From assembly GCA_900314595.1 (NCBI GenBank), contig OMVW01000025.1, positions 1-62,765 of the forward strand: a stretch of DNA of 62,765 bases, written 5' to 3'. The first letter of the stretch is position 1. Every line of letters starts with the position of its first letter. Position numbers and translations under genes: made by a program. Positions 43,004 to 50,663 of this stretch are shown here, piece after piece. The notes below the pieces were generated by a model, which was not told the DNA's origin, did not search any database, and worked only from the letters and a program-made list of their open reading frames with translations. The DNA comes from an uncultured Dialister sp. Lineage in GTDB: Bacteria; Bacillota; Negativicutes; Veillonellales; Dialisteraceae.

Positions 43004-43044
43004 TTGAAATAAAATTCCCTGTCAATAGAGGGGAATTTCATTTC
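43004..43044 (-). terminator. terminator after glycosyltransferase gene
   Basis: On the minus strand GAAATTCCCCT and AGGGAATTTTATTTC form the stem of a hairpin with an imperfect extension, about 55 bases past the stop. Confidence 0.7.
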
Positions 43045-43096
43045 AAGGACAGTTCTGTTCCGGCTTCGGAAATATCATTGGAAATATTTTCCGTCC

Positions 43097-44050
43097 TCAT
43101 TCCTCATGGGTCTCCCTGTAAGGATTTCCTTCATGGCCTGCGGTATCATCAGAGAGCCAGTAAAGAGGGCGGTTCCTCGTTTCTTCAAAAATATGGCCCA
43201 TGTATTCTCCCAGTACGCCAAGGCACATCAGGTTCAGCCCTCCAAAGATGGAAATAAGGATGGTCATGGTCGCCCAACCCGGTACCGCCTCTCCCATGAG
43301 GACGCACCAGAGCACATGAAGGATCACGAGAAATCCCGCAAACCCGGCCAGGAGACCGATGTAGAAAGCCATACGGAGCGGCACGGTGGAATTGGTAATG
43401 ATTCCGTCCATGGCAAAATGAAGCATTTTCTTCATGGAGAATTTGGAAACTCCCGCATGACGGGCAGGAGCCGTAAATTCGATACTGGTCTGTTTGAAGC
43501 CCAGGCCTCCCACGATTCCCCTGATGAAACGGCTGTGTTCCCGAAACTTCAGGAATGTATCCAGTGCTTTTCTGTCCATCAGACGGAAATCGGAACCCCC
43601 CGGCACCACGCGGGTGGTGGAGATGGAATTGATCACCGCATAGTAGCCGGAAGAGGTCAGTTTCTTCACAAACCCCGCATCTTCCGTAGCCGTGCGGACG
43701 GTCTGGACAATATCGTATCCTTCCTCCCATTTTTCAATGAGCTTTGGAATGAGCGCCGGCGGATGCTGCATATCCCCGTCCATCGTAATAACCGCATCTC
43801 CCCGGGCAAAGTCCATACCGCAGGTAATAGCGATCTGATGGCCGAAATTCCGGGCAAAGGTCAGTGCCCGTACATGGGGGTCATGGGATGCGAGCTGATG
43901 AATGAGAAGGTCCGTCCTGTCACGGGACCCATCATTGACGTAAATCAGTTCATAATCCATTCCCAGTTTTTCCATGACTTTCGTTACTTCGTCATGAAAG
44001 AAGACCACATTATCTTCTTCATTGTATACGGGTGTCACGATTGAAATCAT
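43097..44050 (-). CDS. family 2 glycosyltransferase, GtrB/dolichol-phosphate type
   Basis: 317 aa. The GT-A domain starts MISIVTPVYNEEDNV, has the DGDMQHPP motif (DxD metal site) and the acceptor region FRLMDRKALDTF. Two membrane helices close the protein (AFYIGLLAGFAGFLVILHVL and MTILISIFGGLNLMCLGVLG). Such enzymes move a sugar from a nucleotide to undecaprenyl phosphate at the inner face of the membrane for later use in envelope glycans. No flippase or polymerase genes are adjacent. Confidence 0.9.
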   Translation of the reverse strand: MISIVTPVYNEEDNVVFFHDEVTKVMEKLGMDYELIYVNDGSRDRTDLLIHQLASHDPHVRALTFARNFGHQIAITCGMDFARGDAVITMDGDMQHPPALIPKLIEKWEEGYDIVQTVRTATEDAGFVKKLTSSGYYAVINSISTTRVVPGGSDFRLMDRKALDTFLKFREHSRFIRGIVGGLGFKQTSIEFTAPARHAGVSKFSMKKMLHFAMDGIITNSTVPLRMAFYIGLLAGFAGFLVILHVLWCVLMGEAVPGWATMTILISIFGGLNLMCLGVLGEYMGHIFEETRNRPLYWLSDDTAGHEGNPYRETHEE

Positions 44051-44151
44051 ACATAATCCTCCCCAGACTTCTGTGCCAAAGTATATTATATCACATATAA
44101 CGGCCAGGGGCCGCAGTGAATAGTGACCGGTAATGTAATTGGCTTCCGGCC

Positions 44152-44208
44152 TCAGGCGCCGGAAGGCAAAGCCAGTACGGACAGAACGATAGCCATCTGT
44201 TTTTTCAT
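44152..44208 (-). CDS. 18-residue ORF with signal-peptide-like sequence
   Basis: The peptide MKKQMAIVLSVLALPSGA has a good ribosome site (AAAAGGAG, ATG at 44208) and looks like the first half of a signal peptide. The stop lies inside the hairpin CTTCCGGC/GGCCGGAAG. It may be a leader peptide, a small membrane peptide, or the stub of a lost secreted-protein gene. Confidence 0.35.
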   Translation of the reverse strand: MKKQMAIVLSVLALPSGA

Positions 44209-44400
44209 GATATTTCTCCTTTTATAAAATAACAGCCTCCCCTGCTGGAACAGGTGAAAACAAAATAAGAGCCCCTGTCACTTCTGCCGCCTGTCTGATA
44301 TGCCGGAATCATTCCGGTATGGGGCAGCTGTATGGCATTACTTAGTTACTATAGATAATTTAAACATACATATGTTATATCTCAAAAATTTATTTTAAGT
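44209..44400 (-). promoter_or_regulatory. structured 5' leader of the short ORF, class unknown
   Basis: On the minus strand TTGAGA, 17 bases, TAAATT could start a transcript of about 170 bases. It contains CCGGAATgATTCCGG, a longer pairing CTGCC/GGCAG, and CTGCCCC able to pair with GGGGC before TCTTATTTTG, which looks like a terminator. GACAGG occurs twice. I cannot assign it to a known riboswitch family. Confidence 0.35.
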
Positions 44401-44430
44401 AAGAAAAATTTCAGGAATTTCACCAAAAGA

Positions 44431-44454
44431 AAAAGACCGCCAGAGCGGTCTTTT
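44431..44454. terminator. bidirectional hairpin terminator
   Basis: AAAAGACCGC caga GCGGTCTTTT, symmetric with T-runs in both directions. Confidence 0.85.
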
Positions 44455-44486
44455 CTGAGAGAGGATATTAAAAGATAAAAGAAATA

Positions 44487-44522
44487 AGAAAAGTGAAATA
44501 AGGGGAAGGTTTTCACTTTTCT
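44487..44522 (-). terminator. terminator after His-rich secreted protein gene
   Basis: On the minus strand AGAAAAGTGAAA pairs with TTTCACTTTTCT around a 12-base loop. It lies about 145 bases after the stop at 44667. Confidence 0.6.
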
Positions 44523-44666
44523 GAAAATCTGATTGCAGCAATAGAAGTGATATCACCCCCTTTCAGGTTCTGCCTTTGACTGCAGAAATGATTTACTGTA
44601 TTGACTATACATCGAAAACATACAGGAAATTTGAAGGGATTTTAAACTTTCCATAAATCCGGAAAA

Positions 44667-45266
44667 TCAGAAGTTGCCATCTTCCGGAGCCGGATGATGT
44701 TCACTCCGGGGACCGGCAAAATGTCTGTCTCTGTAACGGCTGTCATGACGTCTTTCGCCATCTCTGTGAATGCGGCGCTCACCATATCTTTCTCCACCCT
44801 TATGTTCACGCCTCATATGACGGCCTTCGCCATCCGGGCCTCTCCGGTCATCTCTCCTGTGCCAGTTATCTCTTTTTTCTTTATGTTCTTCCCGATCCTC
44901 CTCTTTTTCAAAGTGATGTTCCTTCTGTTCTCCTTTTTCGAAATGATGGTCTTTATCCCCTCTGCGGAAATGATGCCTGCCTTCCGGTCTTTCGCCGGAT
45001 TTCCTGTCTTTCCCTTCGAAATGAGGATGATCTGCCTTGTCTTCTGCCGGTTTTTCTTCTGCCGCTTTATGGACTACATTATGGTTTCCCTGACTGTCTG
45101 CTTCTTTCAGTGCGATTTTATAATCCCTGCCTACATTGGATACCGGTCCTGCCGGATCTTTTGGAGCCAGTTCGGCTGCGGATACGTGGTTTCCCAGAAC
45201 CATGGCACCGGCACTTACGGCCAGTACGGAAAGGGCGATGATAATATGTTTTTTCAGATTTCTCAT
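44667..45266 (-). CDS. secreted His/Arg/Glu-rich low-complexity protein
   Basis: 199 aa. The signal peptide (ALSVLAVSAGAMVLGNHVSA) is followed by a short region GRDYKIALKEADSQGNHNVV shared with the next gene. From about residue 70 the chain is nearly all charged: repeated HHFEKGE, RRDDRRG and HRDGERRHD-like runs with two dozen histidines and no hydrophobic core. This suggests a disordered periplasmic or surface polyampholyte, perhaps metal binding. AAGGTG precedes the ATG. No family recognised. Confidence 0.8.
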   Translation of the reverse strand: MRNLKKHIIIALSVLAVSAGAMVLGNHVSAAELAPKDPAGPVSNVGRDYKIALKEADSQGNHNVVHKAAEEKPAEDKADHPHFEGKDRKSGERPEGRHHFRRGDKDHHFEKGEQKEHHFEKEEDREEHKEKRDNWHRRDDRRGPDGEGRHMRREHKGGERYGERRIHRDGERRHDSRYRDRHFAGPRSEHHPAPEDGNF

Positions 45267-45377
45267 GATGTTTCACCTTAACTTGCAAATTGCTTCTTCC
45301 GGCAGGCATACCTGAATTTCTTAATAAATCTATACGATAAAGGCTCATCCGGTGTAAAAAGGACTGCCGTTACTTGT

Positions 45378-46049
45378 TCAACGTCTGTGCGGAGACCCCA
45401 TATGTCCTCCGCCCCGTCTCACGGGGCCCTGCGGGCCGCGGCCCCTGGCACGATCTCTGCTGCGCGCTGCTCTTCTGAAATCTCTGGGGCCGATCGTGCT
45501 TCCCGGTCTGAGCCTGGGGCCATCCGGCCCTCCGGGTCCTCTCCCATAGGGAGGCCTCATCCCGGGCCGTGGCCCTCTTCCCGGTCCCATGCCCGGACCG
45601 GGTCTTCCATATCTCATGCCCGGGCCCGGTCTTCCGCTTCCATAGCCCCGCCTTTCACCATTCCGGATTGCTTTGAGTTTCGCCAGATTCGGCGGGGGAC
45701 CGGGTCTCCTGAATCCATAGGGGTAATCGCGTCCGTACACATCACGTACTGTCAGATGGCCGGTATCACGGTCTTTTTCATTTTCCTGAGCAGCCTGATT
45801 TCCCTTCAGAGAGTCCTGATCTTTGGAAACATTTCCATGGGGACCGGCTTTTTCTACCGCCCCATGGACTACATCCTTATTTCCCTGTTCCCTGGCTTCC
45901 TTCAGCGCAATCCGGTAGTCTCTTCCCGGTTGAGCAGCTCCGGGCAATTCCGGTTCTGCGGCGGATACCCCGTTTCCCGATACCAGGATTCCTGCACTTA
46001 CAGTCAGTACGGAGAGGGCGATGAAGATATGTTTTTTCAGGTTTCTCAT
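45378..46049 (-). CDS. secreted Gly/Pro/Arg-rich paralogue
   Basis: 223 aa from the second ATG (46049), nine bases after AAGGAG. The signal peptide MRNLKKHIFIALSVLTVSAG and the motif GRDYRIALKEAREQGNKDVV mirror the downstream gene. The tail differs completely: PGPGMRYGRPGPGMGPGRG-type Gly-Pro-Arg repeats and RARGRGPQGPVRRGGG. Same head, different disordered tail. The strongly basic tail could bind polyanions such as LPS or nucleic acid; this is inference. Confidence 0.8.
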   Translation of the reverse strand: MRNLKKHIFIALSVLTVSAGILVSGNGVSAAEPELPGAAQPGRDYRIALKEAREQGNKDVVHGAVEKAGPHGNVSKDQDSLKGNQAAQENEKDRDTGHLTVRDVYGRDYPYGFRRPGPPPNLAKLKAIRNGERRGYGSGRPGPGMRYGRPGPGMGPGRGPRPGMRPPYGRGPGGPDGPRLRPGSTIGPRDFRRAARSRDRARGRGPQGPVRRGGGHMGSPHRR

Positions 46050-46250
46050 GATCATAGACTCCTTTTGAAGCGAATTTCCTTAATTTTCGTCTATTTTTGT
46101 GTATGTTAAAAGCAGCAGGTCCATTTTGGTCAGCTCGATTGAATATTTTCAATTTAACTGCAGGCTGCAGAGGATACCAGGACTATCCCGGCAGCTGTCC
46201 GCCAGGGATCTGCTGCTTGTTACAGGTCATATATTCCTTGAACAGGTCAA

Positions 46251-46649
46251 TCAGATCCGGTGCCAGGTAGTACCGTCTTTATCTTCCCTGATCCTTTCAT
46301 TTTTGGATTTGCCCTTCTTTGCATCTCTTTCCCTGAATTCCGGGTGCTGTTCATAGTACTTTTCTTCCCAGGGTTTCAGCTTGCGCTGCGGGCCCTGCTG
46401 CTCCACCTTCTGATCGTCCTTTTTCTGCTTTCTTGCTTCCTTCTGCTTCTTGAGAGCTTCTTTCCGGGCTTTCTTTTCTCTCTTCTGCGCTTCTTTCTGC
46501 GCCTTCTTTTCAGCTTTGGTCAGTTTCTGCTGGCTCTGCTGGACTTGTGGGCCTTTGTCAGCAGCAGAAACAGGTTCAGCATAGAATACACCGCCGGTGA
46601 TGGTGAGGGCAGTCAGTGCTGCAATAACAAGGGTGTTTAATTTCTTCAT
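46251..46649 (-). CDS. secreted Lys/Gln-rich coiled protein
   Basis: 132 aa with signal peptide (LVIAALTALTITGGVFYAEP, cut near VSAA). Residues 40-85 are alternating K, E, Q and A (KKAQKEAQKREKKARKEALK), predicted as one long charged helix, followed by QRKLKPWEEKYYEQHPEFRE. GAGGA precedes the ATG. After the stop a different frame continues with a protein-like sequence (see findings). Confidence 0.75.
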   Translation of the reverse strand: MKKLNTLVIAALTALTITGGVFYAEPVSAADKGPQVQQSQQKLTKAEKKAQKEAQKREKKARKEALKKQKEARKQKKDDQKVEQQGPQRKLKPWEEKYYEQHPEFRERDAKKGKSKNERIREDKDGTTWHRI

Positions 46650-46727
46650 ATCTATTCCTCGCTTTCTGCGGTCATCCGCAACGTTCTATGCCTATTATAT
46701 CAAATTGACCGCCGGTATAGTTATTGA

Positions 46728-47075
46728 TTATTTATTTTCTTCTGCTGGAGGATTTTCCTGAGCTTTCTGATTCATGCCGGGCCTCGGGTGATGGTCCCTG
46801 TTTTCAGGACCCATTCTGTTTTCGGGGCCTCTTTTGTCATCGTGATGATCTCTGTCCTCCCGGGGACCCATCTGCTGCGGACCTCTTCGGTCATCTTTCC
46901 TGTCGCTGCCTCTCCTGTTTCCTCTGTCCCTGTCTTTACGGAAATTTTCCATAATCCTCGGACCATTTTCTACCATCCAGTGATGGTAGGCAGCCACATC
47001 ATTGGTGAGGAAGGAAAAGATTCCTACCACCAGGCAGATGATGGAAAGGGAAATACTGATAATGATTTTTTTCAT
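46728..47075 (-). CDS. membrane-anchored Asp/Arg/His-rich protein
   Basis: 115 aa. One N-terminal membrane segment (IISISLSIICLVVGIFSF) is followed by AYHHWMVENGPRIMENFRKD and then a disordered tail of RGPENRMGPENRDHH-like repeats. It could be signal-anchored or secreted. Its ATG overlaps the HAAS gene stop by four bases, so it is translated with the PadR-HAAS unit. Confidence 0.78.
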   Translation of the reverse strand: MKKIIISISLSIICLVVGIFSFLTNDVAAYHHWMVENGPRIMENFRKDRDRGNRRGSDRKDDRRGPQQMGPREDRDHHDDKRGPENRMGPENRDHHPRPGMNQKAQENPPAEENK

Positions 47076-47665
47076 GAATCAGCACCATCCTTCCTGTCCC
47101 TGCCGGTGAGCCTGCTTTCGATGGCCAGGGCTCCTTCCCTTGCGATGAAGTAAATGGAAAGGGCAGAGAAAAGGCCAAATCCGCCGGCACTCATGAGTGT
47201 CAGGGTGCTGAATCTTGGAAGCGGCGGCATGCCAAGGAAAGGAGTAAAGTTTGCGGAAAGGAGGGCAATGACGAGAGCCGTAGCTGCTACGATAATCACT
47301 CCTGTAATAATCCCTGCCGCAGTCAGGAGTCTGGCAGTCAGTCTGGCAGTAGCTTCTGCTGCTTCCGGGAGATGGGGACTCACCCCGCCCCAGGCTTTTT
47401 CCGCCGTTTCCTGGGCTGTCTTTGCCACGTTCTCAGCCGTATCTTTCAGGGTTCCTGATTTCTCATCCACCACCCCTTCAGACTGGTAGGATTCATAAAT
47501 ATCTTTCGGGCTCCCCAGTTCTCTGGCGATTTCCTCTTCGGAAAGCCCCTGTTTCTTGCCTTCTTCGAAATGAGCTTCATAGTCGGAAAGGATTTCTTCC
47601 ACTTCCGATTTCCTTGCATTCCGGAAATAATACCGGAGCAGGTCTAAGAATTCTGTCTTATTCAT
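47072..47665 (-). CDS. HAAS/DUF1700 family membrane protein
   Basis: 197 aa. The N-terminal HAAS helical domain (FLDLLRYYFRNARKSEVEEI, then EEIARELGSPKDIYESYQ) is followed by a linker and two long hydrophobic segments (residues about 105-135 and 150-175). Proteins of this kind are regularly encoded next to PadR regulators and are thought to modulate them or sense envelope stress. It overlaps padR by eight bases. Confidence 0.88.
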   Translation of the reverse strand: MNKTEFLDLLRYYFRNARKSEVEEILSDYEAHFEEGKKQGLSEEEIARELGSPKDIYESYQSEGVVDEKSGTLKDTAENVAKTAQETAEKAWGGVSPHLPEAAEATARLTARLLTAAGIITGVIIVAATALVIALLSANFTPFLGMPPLPRFSTLTLMSAGGFGLFSALSIYFIAREGALAIESRLTGRDRKDGADS

Positions 47666-47984
47666 GGAGATCGCCTCCTTCGGCTAAAATTTTCTTAACG
47701 GCCTTATTGAATTCCGTCCATTCTTTCAATGATTCTGTAAATTCTTCTCTTCCATTATCTGTAATGCGGTAGTACTTCCGCGGGGGACCATTGTGGGATT
47801 CTGCCAGGTAAGTGGCTACCAGGCCGTCTTTCTTGAACCGGTTCAGGAGCGGATAGATCGTTCCTTCGGACATCTCGATGTACTTGGAAATATCGGTCAC
47901 CAGTTCGTAGCCGTAGTAGTCTTTCCTTCTGAGCATTGACAGAACCACGATCTCCATGACACCTTTCTTCAGCTGGATATTCAT
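47658..47984 (-). CDS. PadR family transcriptional regulator
   Basis: 108 aa from ATG 47984, six bases after AAAGGA. The winged helix includes EIVVLSMLRRKDYYGYELVT and MSEGTIYPLLNRFKKDGLVA, then the wing YLAESHNGPPRKYYRITDNG. A short C-terminal helix serves dimerisation, as in PadR-s1 proteins. An inverted repeat overlaps its promoter, which points to autorepression. Confidence 0.92.
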   Translation of the reverse strand: MNIQLKKGVMEIVVLSMLRRKDYYGYELVTDISKYIEMSEGTIYPLLNRFKKDGLVATYLAESHNGPPRKYYRITDNGREEFTESLKEWTEFNKAVKKILAEGGDLHE

Positions 47985-48062
47985 GGCACGTCCTTTCTTC
48001 TGTAAACATATATGTGAAAGAAATCTGTGGAAATTGACCACCGGTTGATTTCTGTTGGTAAT

Positions 48063-48097
48063 AATATATCACAAAGTACTTTGCATTGCAAGGTACT
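48063..48097 (-). promoter_or_regulatory. padR promoter with overlapping operator
   Basis: An inverted repeat AGTACTTTGC att GCAAGGTACT (48075-48097) has one G-T mismatch. On the minus strand TTGCAA (48086-48091), 17 bases and TATATT (48063-48068) form a promoter whose -35 and spacer lie inside the repeat. Confidence 0.65.
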
Positions 48098-48140
48098 AAA
48101 TTAAATTTTGTAGAAACTTTTTTCCCGTCTTTTTTCAATG

Positions 48141-48440
48141 GCTTTTGTTTCGGGATTTTCGGGACTGTCGGGAATCAATCCGGGGATATCGGGAAGGTGG
48201 CGCCCTTCGGGCGCAAGTATTTTATGATGCCTCCGGCCCACATCCGGGATAGACAAAATTTTTATCCCATATCATTTTGCTGTTCCCGGTACTTCCAAGT
48301 CTCTTATCCTCTATCCCAAAGCAGCTATGGACGCAAAGTTCTATTAATAAAAACTGGCGGGCTTTCAAATTTTTATGCCCGCCACTCCCCCCGACAACCC
48401 CGATTATTCCCGGGATTCCCGACAATCCCGATTCAAAAGC
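48141..48440. repeat. palindromic CGGGA-word element 2
   Basis: Ends GCTTTTGTTTCGGGA and the complement of GCTTTTGAATCGGGA. Left arm TTTCGGGAT, TTTCGGGAC, TGTCGGGAA; hairpin GCGCCCttcGGGCGC; right hairpin GGCGGGC...GCCCGCC; right arm of CCCGA words. Same core phrases as element 1 (CGGTACTTCCAAGTCTC against TGCTTCCAAGTCTCC). Confidence 0.8.
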
Positions 48441-48468
48441 TGTCGAAGAATACTATTTCTCCATATAA

Positions 48469-48506
48469 AAATGGGCGCCTTTTACTATTTCAAGGCGCCC
48501 ACATTT
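48469..48506 (-). terminator. terminator after MFS gene
   Basis: On the minus strand GGGCGCCTT and AAGGCGCCC with flanking AATGTG/CATTTTT, about 70 bases past the stop. A six-word heptad array (TTACGGG, CCACGGA, GCACGGA, CCACGAT, TCAGGAT, TAATGAC) overlaps it at 48505-48546. Confidence 0.8.
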
Positions 48507-48574
48507 ACGGGCCACGGAGCACGGACCACGATTCAGGATTAATGACTATTTCAAAATACATTCCTGTGCGGAAA

Positions 48575-49876
48575 TTATCCTTCCACCGCTTTCACGATAT
48601 TTCCATTTACGGAAGAATCTTTCTTCTCAAGAGCTGCATACTTCCTCTTGTCCACTTCATTTCTCCAGCGGAGGAAGGTGGAAATAACGAAAGCAAAGGC
48701 AAGCATGCCTGCAAAAAGGTGAAGGGTTGCGGAATAACCACCGGTATTTTCCTTCATGAATGCAAGGATCAGCGGCCCTGCCACTCCGGCGATACCCCAG
48801 GCGGTGAGGATGGATCCATGAATGGATGCCAGCTGTATGACGCCGAAAATATCGGAGAGGAAAGCAGGCATGCAGGAGAAACCGCCGCCATAGCAGGAAA
48901 TGATGAGGAGAACCAGTGCCTGGAAGATAAGTCCTTCCGTAGTGATAGAAAGCTGGTAGAAAGCCCACACTTCAATGGCAAAGAAGACCATGTAAGTCAC
49001 GCCGCGTCCGATCCAGTCGGAAATGGTAGACCAGACGATGCGGCCTGCACCGTTCACAATACCGATGATGCCCACAAGGGATGCTGCTTCCACAGGAGTC
49101 ATGCCGATGACTTCCTGAGCCATGGGGGATGCCACGGCCAGAAGTCCGATGCCGCAGGTAATATTGGTGAAGAAAATCCACCAGAGAGCATACCATTTCC
49201 AGGTATGCATCGCTTCTTTTCTTGTCATCTGGGGACCGACAACGGTACGTTTATGACCCTTCTCTGCTTCCCGGCGGAGCACTTCTTCCAGCATCACGGG
49301 AATTTCGCCCTTTTTCGGCGGACGGAGATAAGAAGCGGAAAGGACAATAATGACTGCATATACGCAACCCACGACGAGGAAATTGGTAACGAGGCCGTAC
49401 GTATCGGTAAGGAACCGCATGAGGGGCCCTGCCACAAGGGCTGCGAAACCAAATCCCATGATAGCCAGGCCTGTCGCAAAGCCCCGGTGTTCAGGGAACC
49501 ATTTCACAAGGGTAGAAACAGGGGTGATGTAGCCGGTCCCAAGACCGATGCCCCCTATGCATCCATAGAAAATATAAAGAAGCGGAGCCGAATGGATGTG
49601 GATGGCCAGTGCCGTCCCCAGAAGGCCGGTACCAAAGAACGCTGCTGAAATGAGGCCGGAGCGGGACGGTCCCATTCTTTCCACAATGCCTCCCAGAAAA
49701 CCGGCAGACATGCCCAGAAAGAGAATGGCAATAGAAAAAGCCCAGGTCGTTTCGGAAAGGGTAAGTCCCATAGTCTCCATCACCGGCTTCGTCAGTACGC
49801 TCCATGCATAGACACTGCCGATACAGATGTGAATTCCGACTGCCGCCAGGGCAATAAGCCATCGATTTTTCTTCAT
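48575..49876 (-). CDS. OFA-family MFS transporter
   Basis: 433 aa with twelve membrane helices. The N-terminus MKKNRWLIALAAVGIHICIG and the segments GCIGGIGLGTGYITPVSTLV and WFPEHRGFATGLAIMGFGFA are typical of the oxalate/formate antiporter group. A GTG 15 bases upstream lies in the ribosome site, so ATG 49876 (after GGAGGG) is used. The ZTP riboswitch upstream suggests a link to one-carbon or purine metabolism, perhaps formate movement. Substrate not proven. Confidence 0.88.
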   Translation of the reverse strand: MKKNRWLIALAAVGIHICIGSVYAWSVLTKPVMETMGLTLSETTWAFSIAILFLGMSAGFLGGIVERMGPSRSGLISAAFFGTGLLGTALAIHIHSAPLLYIFYGCIGGIGLGTGYITPVSTLVKWFPEHRGFATGLAIMGFGFAALVAGPLMRFLTDTYGLVTNFLVVGCVYAVIIVLSASYLRPPKKGEIPVMLEEVLRREAEKGHKRTVVGPQMTRKEAMHTWKWYALWWIFFTNITCGIGLLAVASPMAQEVIGMTPVEAASLVGIIGIVNGAGRIVWSTISDWIGRGVTYMVFFAIEVWAFYQLSITTEGLIFQALVLLIISCYGGGFSCMPAFLSDIFGVIQLASIHGSILTAWGIAGVAGPLILAFMKENTGGYSATLHLFAGMLAFAFVISTFLRWRNEVDKRKYAALEKKDSSVNGNIVKAVEG

Positions 49877-49929
49877 TTCGAATCCCTCCACAAAGCAAAG
49901 CTGAATGAAGGGAAACCGAGAGACGCAAA

Positions 49930-50036
49930 GACCGCCTGTTCAGGTTTCCCTGCCCAGACGGTCGGCCGAATCAGAAATCCCCGGTCCATGTGGTCAATTC
50001 CACAAATCCGTCAGTCCCGAGGGTTCTTTCAATTGT
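49930..50036 (-). promoter_or_regulatory. ZTP (pfl) riboswitch
   Basis: On the minus strand CCTCGGGACTGACGG, a GTGG...CCAC hairpin, TGGACCGGGG and the pseudoknot partner CCGACCGTCTGGGCA (ending at 49951) follow the ZTP consensus in order. The last part can instead pair in GACCGTCTG/CAGGCGGTC (49955-49963/49930-49938), an expression-platform hairpin with a weak T-tract. ZMP or ZTP, which build up when 10-formyl-folate is short, would turn on the transporter gene. Confidence 0.85.
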
Positions 50037-50042
50037 GAATCC

Positions 50043-50072
50043 AATATACCATGGGTCCCCGGCAATTGTCAA
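50043..50072 (-). promoter_or_regulatory. promoter of the riboswitch transcript
   Basis: On the minus strand a perfect TTGACA (50067-50072), 18 bases and TATATT (50043-50048); the start would fall just before the aptamer. Confidence 0.85.
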
Positions 50073-50430
50073 GAAGAAAGTTTATATAAAATTCATCAAT
50101 ATATTGTGGTGTTGAATAATTTTTATATACAAGATGAGCGAAGATAATGGTTAATGGTGAATAGGTAATGGCAGAAATAACCTGCTTTTCATCCGTACGG
50201 GGACTGCACATCGGGGTCAATGGTTTTTCATTCGAATGATTTGCCGTCCACTCTTCCAAAAACCGTACATCAGGGTTAATAGTTAACAGATGGAACAACT
50301 TTACCCATTCATACCGGAAACCGCACATTAAGGTTAATAGTTAATGGTTAGTGGCATCAGCCGAAGAGCCGCTGTCTCTCCCGCTGCCCCTTGAGGGAAA
50401 GCTCCCACAAAGCAGGTTAAGGAGTGTACT
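50073..50430. repeat. gap with heptad arrays
   Basis: GATAATG, GTTAATG, GTGAATA, GGTAATG (50143-50170) and GGTTAAT, AGTTAAT, GGTTAGT (50332-50352) are phased at 7. A 60-base unit with CCGTACATC/CCGCACATT and GGTTAATAGTTAA recurs about three times between 50190 and 50350. Confidence 0.6.
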
Positions 50431-50592
50431 ATGGATACGAGGAAAATATTGGACCTTCATGCGAAATCAAAAATAACGAATGCCATGCCGGGGACCGAAG
50501 GACCCATCCAAAAACTGCGGCCAAAGGCCGCCACTTTCCCGATTACCCCGAGACCCCCGATTCAAAAGTTTTCCCGCCTGCAGTTTCCTTAA
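50431..50592 (+). pseudogene. 53-codon ORF running into a repeat element
   Basis: ATG 50431 follows AAGGAG at six bases, and the first 27 codons (MDTRKILDLHAKSKITNA...) look protein-like. From 50513 on the frame reads through the hairpin GCGGCCaaaGGCCGC and CCCGA words of a half palindromic element. It may be a gene whose 3' part was replaced by the repeat, or a chance frame. Confidence 0.3.
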
Positions 50593-50663
50593 AAATTTTC
50601 GACTTCCCCACATTCATATAGTATAATAAGAATAAAAGTTCTGTACTCAAATTGGAGGAAGTT

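Noticed and set aside
44209..44400. Assignment of the leader as a NiCo riboswitch because of repeated GACAGG and a His-rich neighbour
   Set aside because: The four-way junction layout of that class could not be traced, so only an unknown structured leader is claimed.
48086..49648. 520-aa plus-strand ORF opposite the MFS gene
   Set aside because: Begins in repeat sequence and mirrors the transporter; composition rich in His/Gly as expected of an antisense frame.
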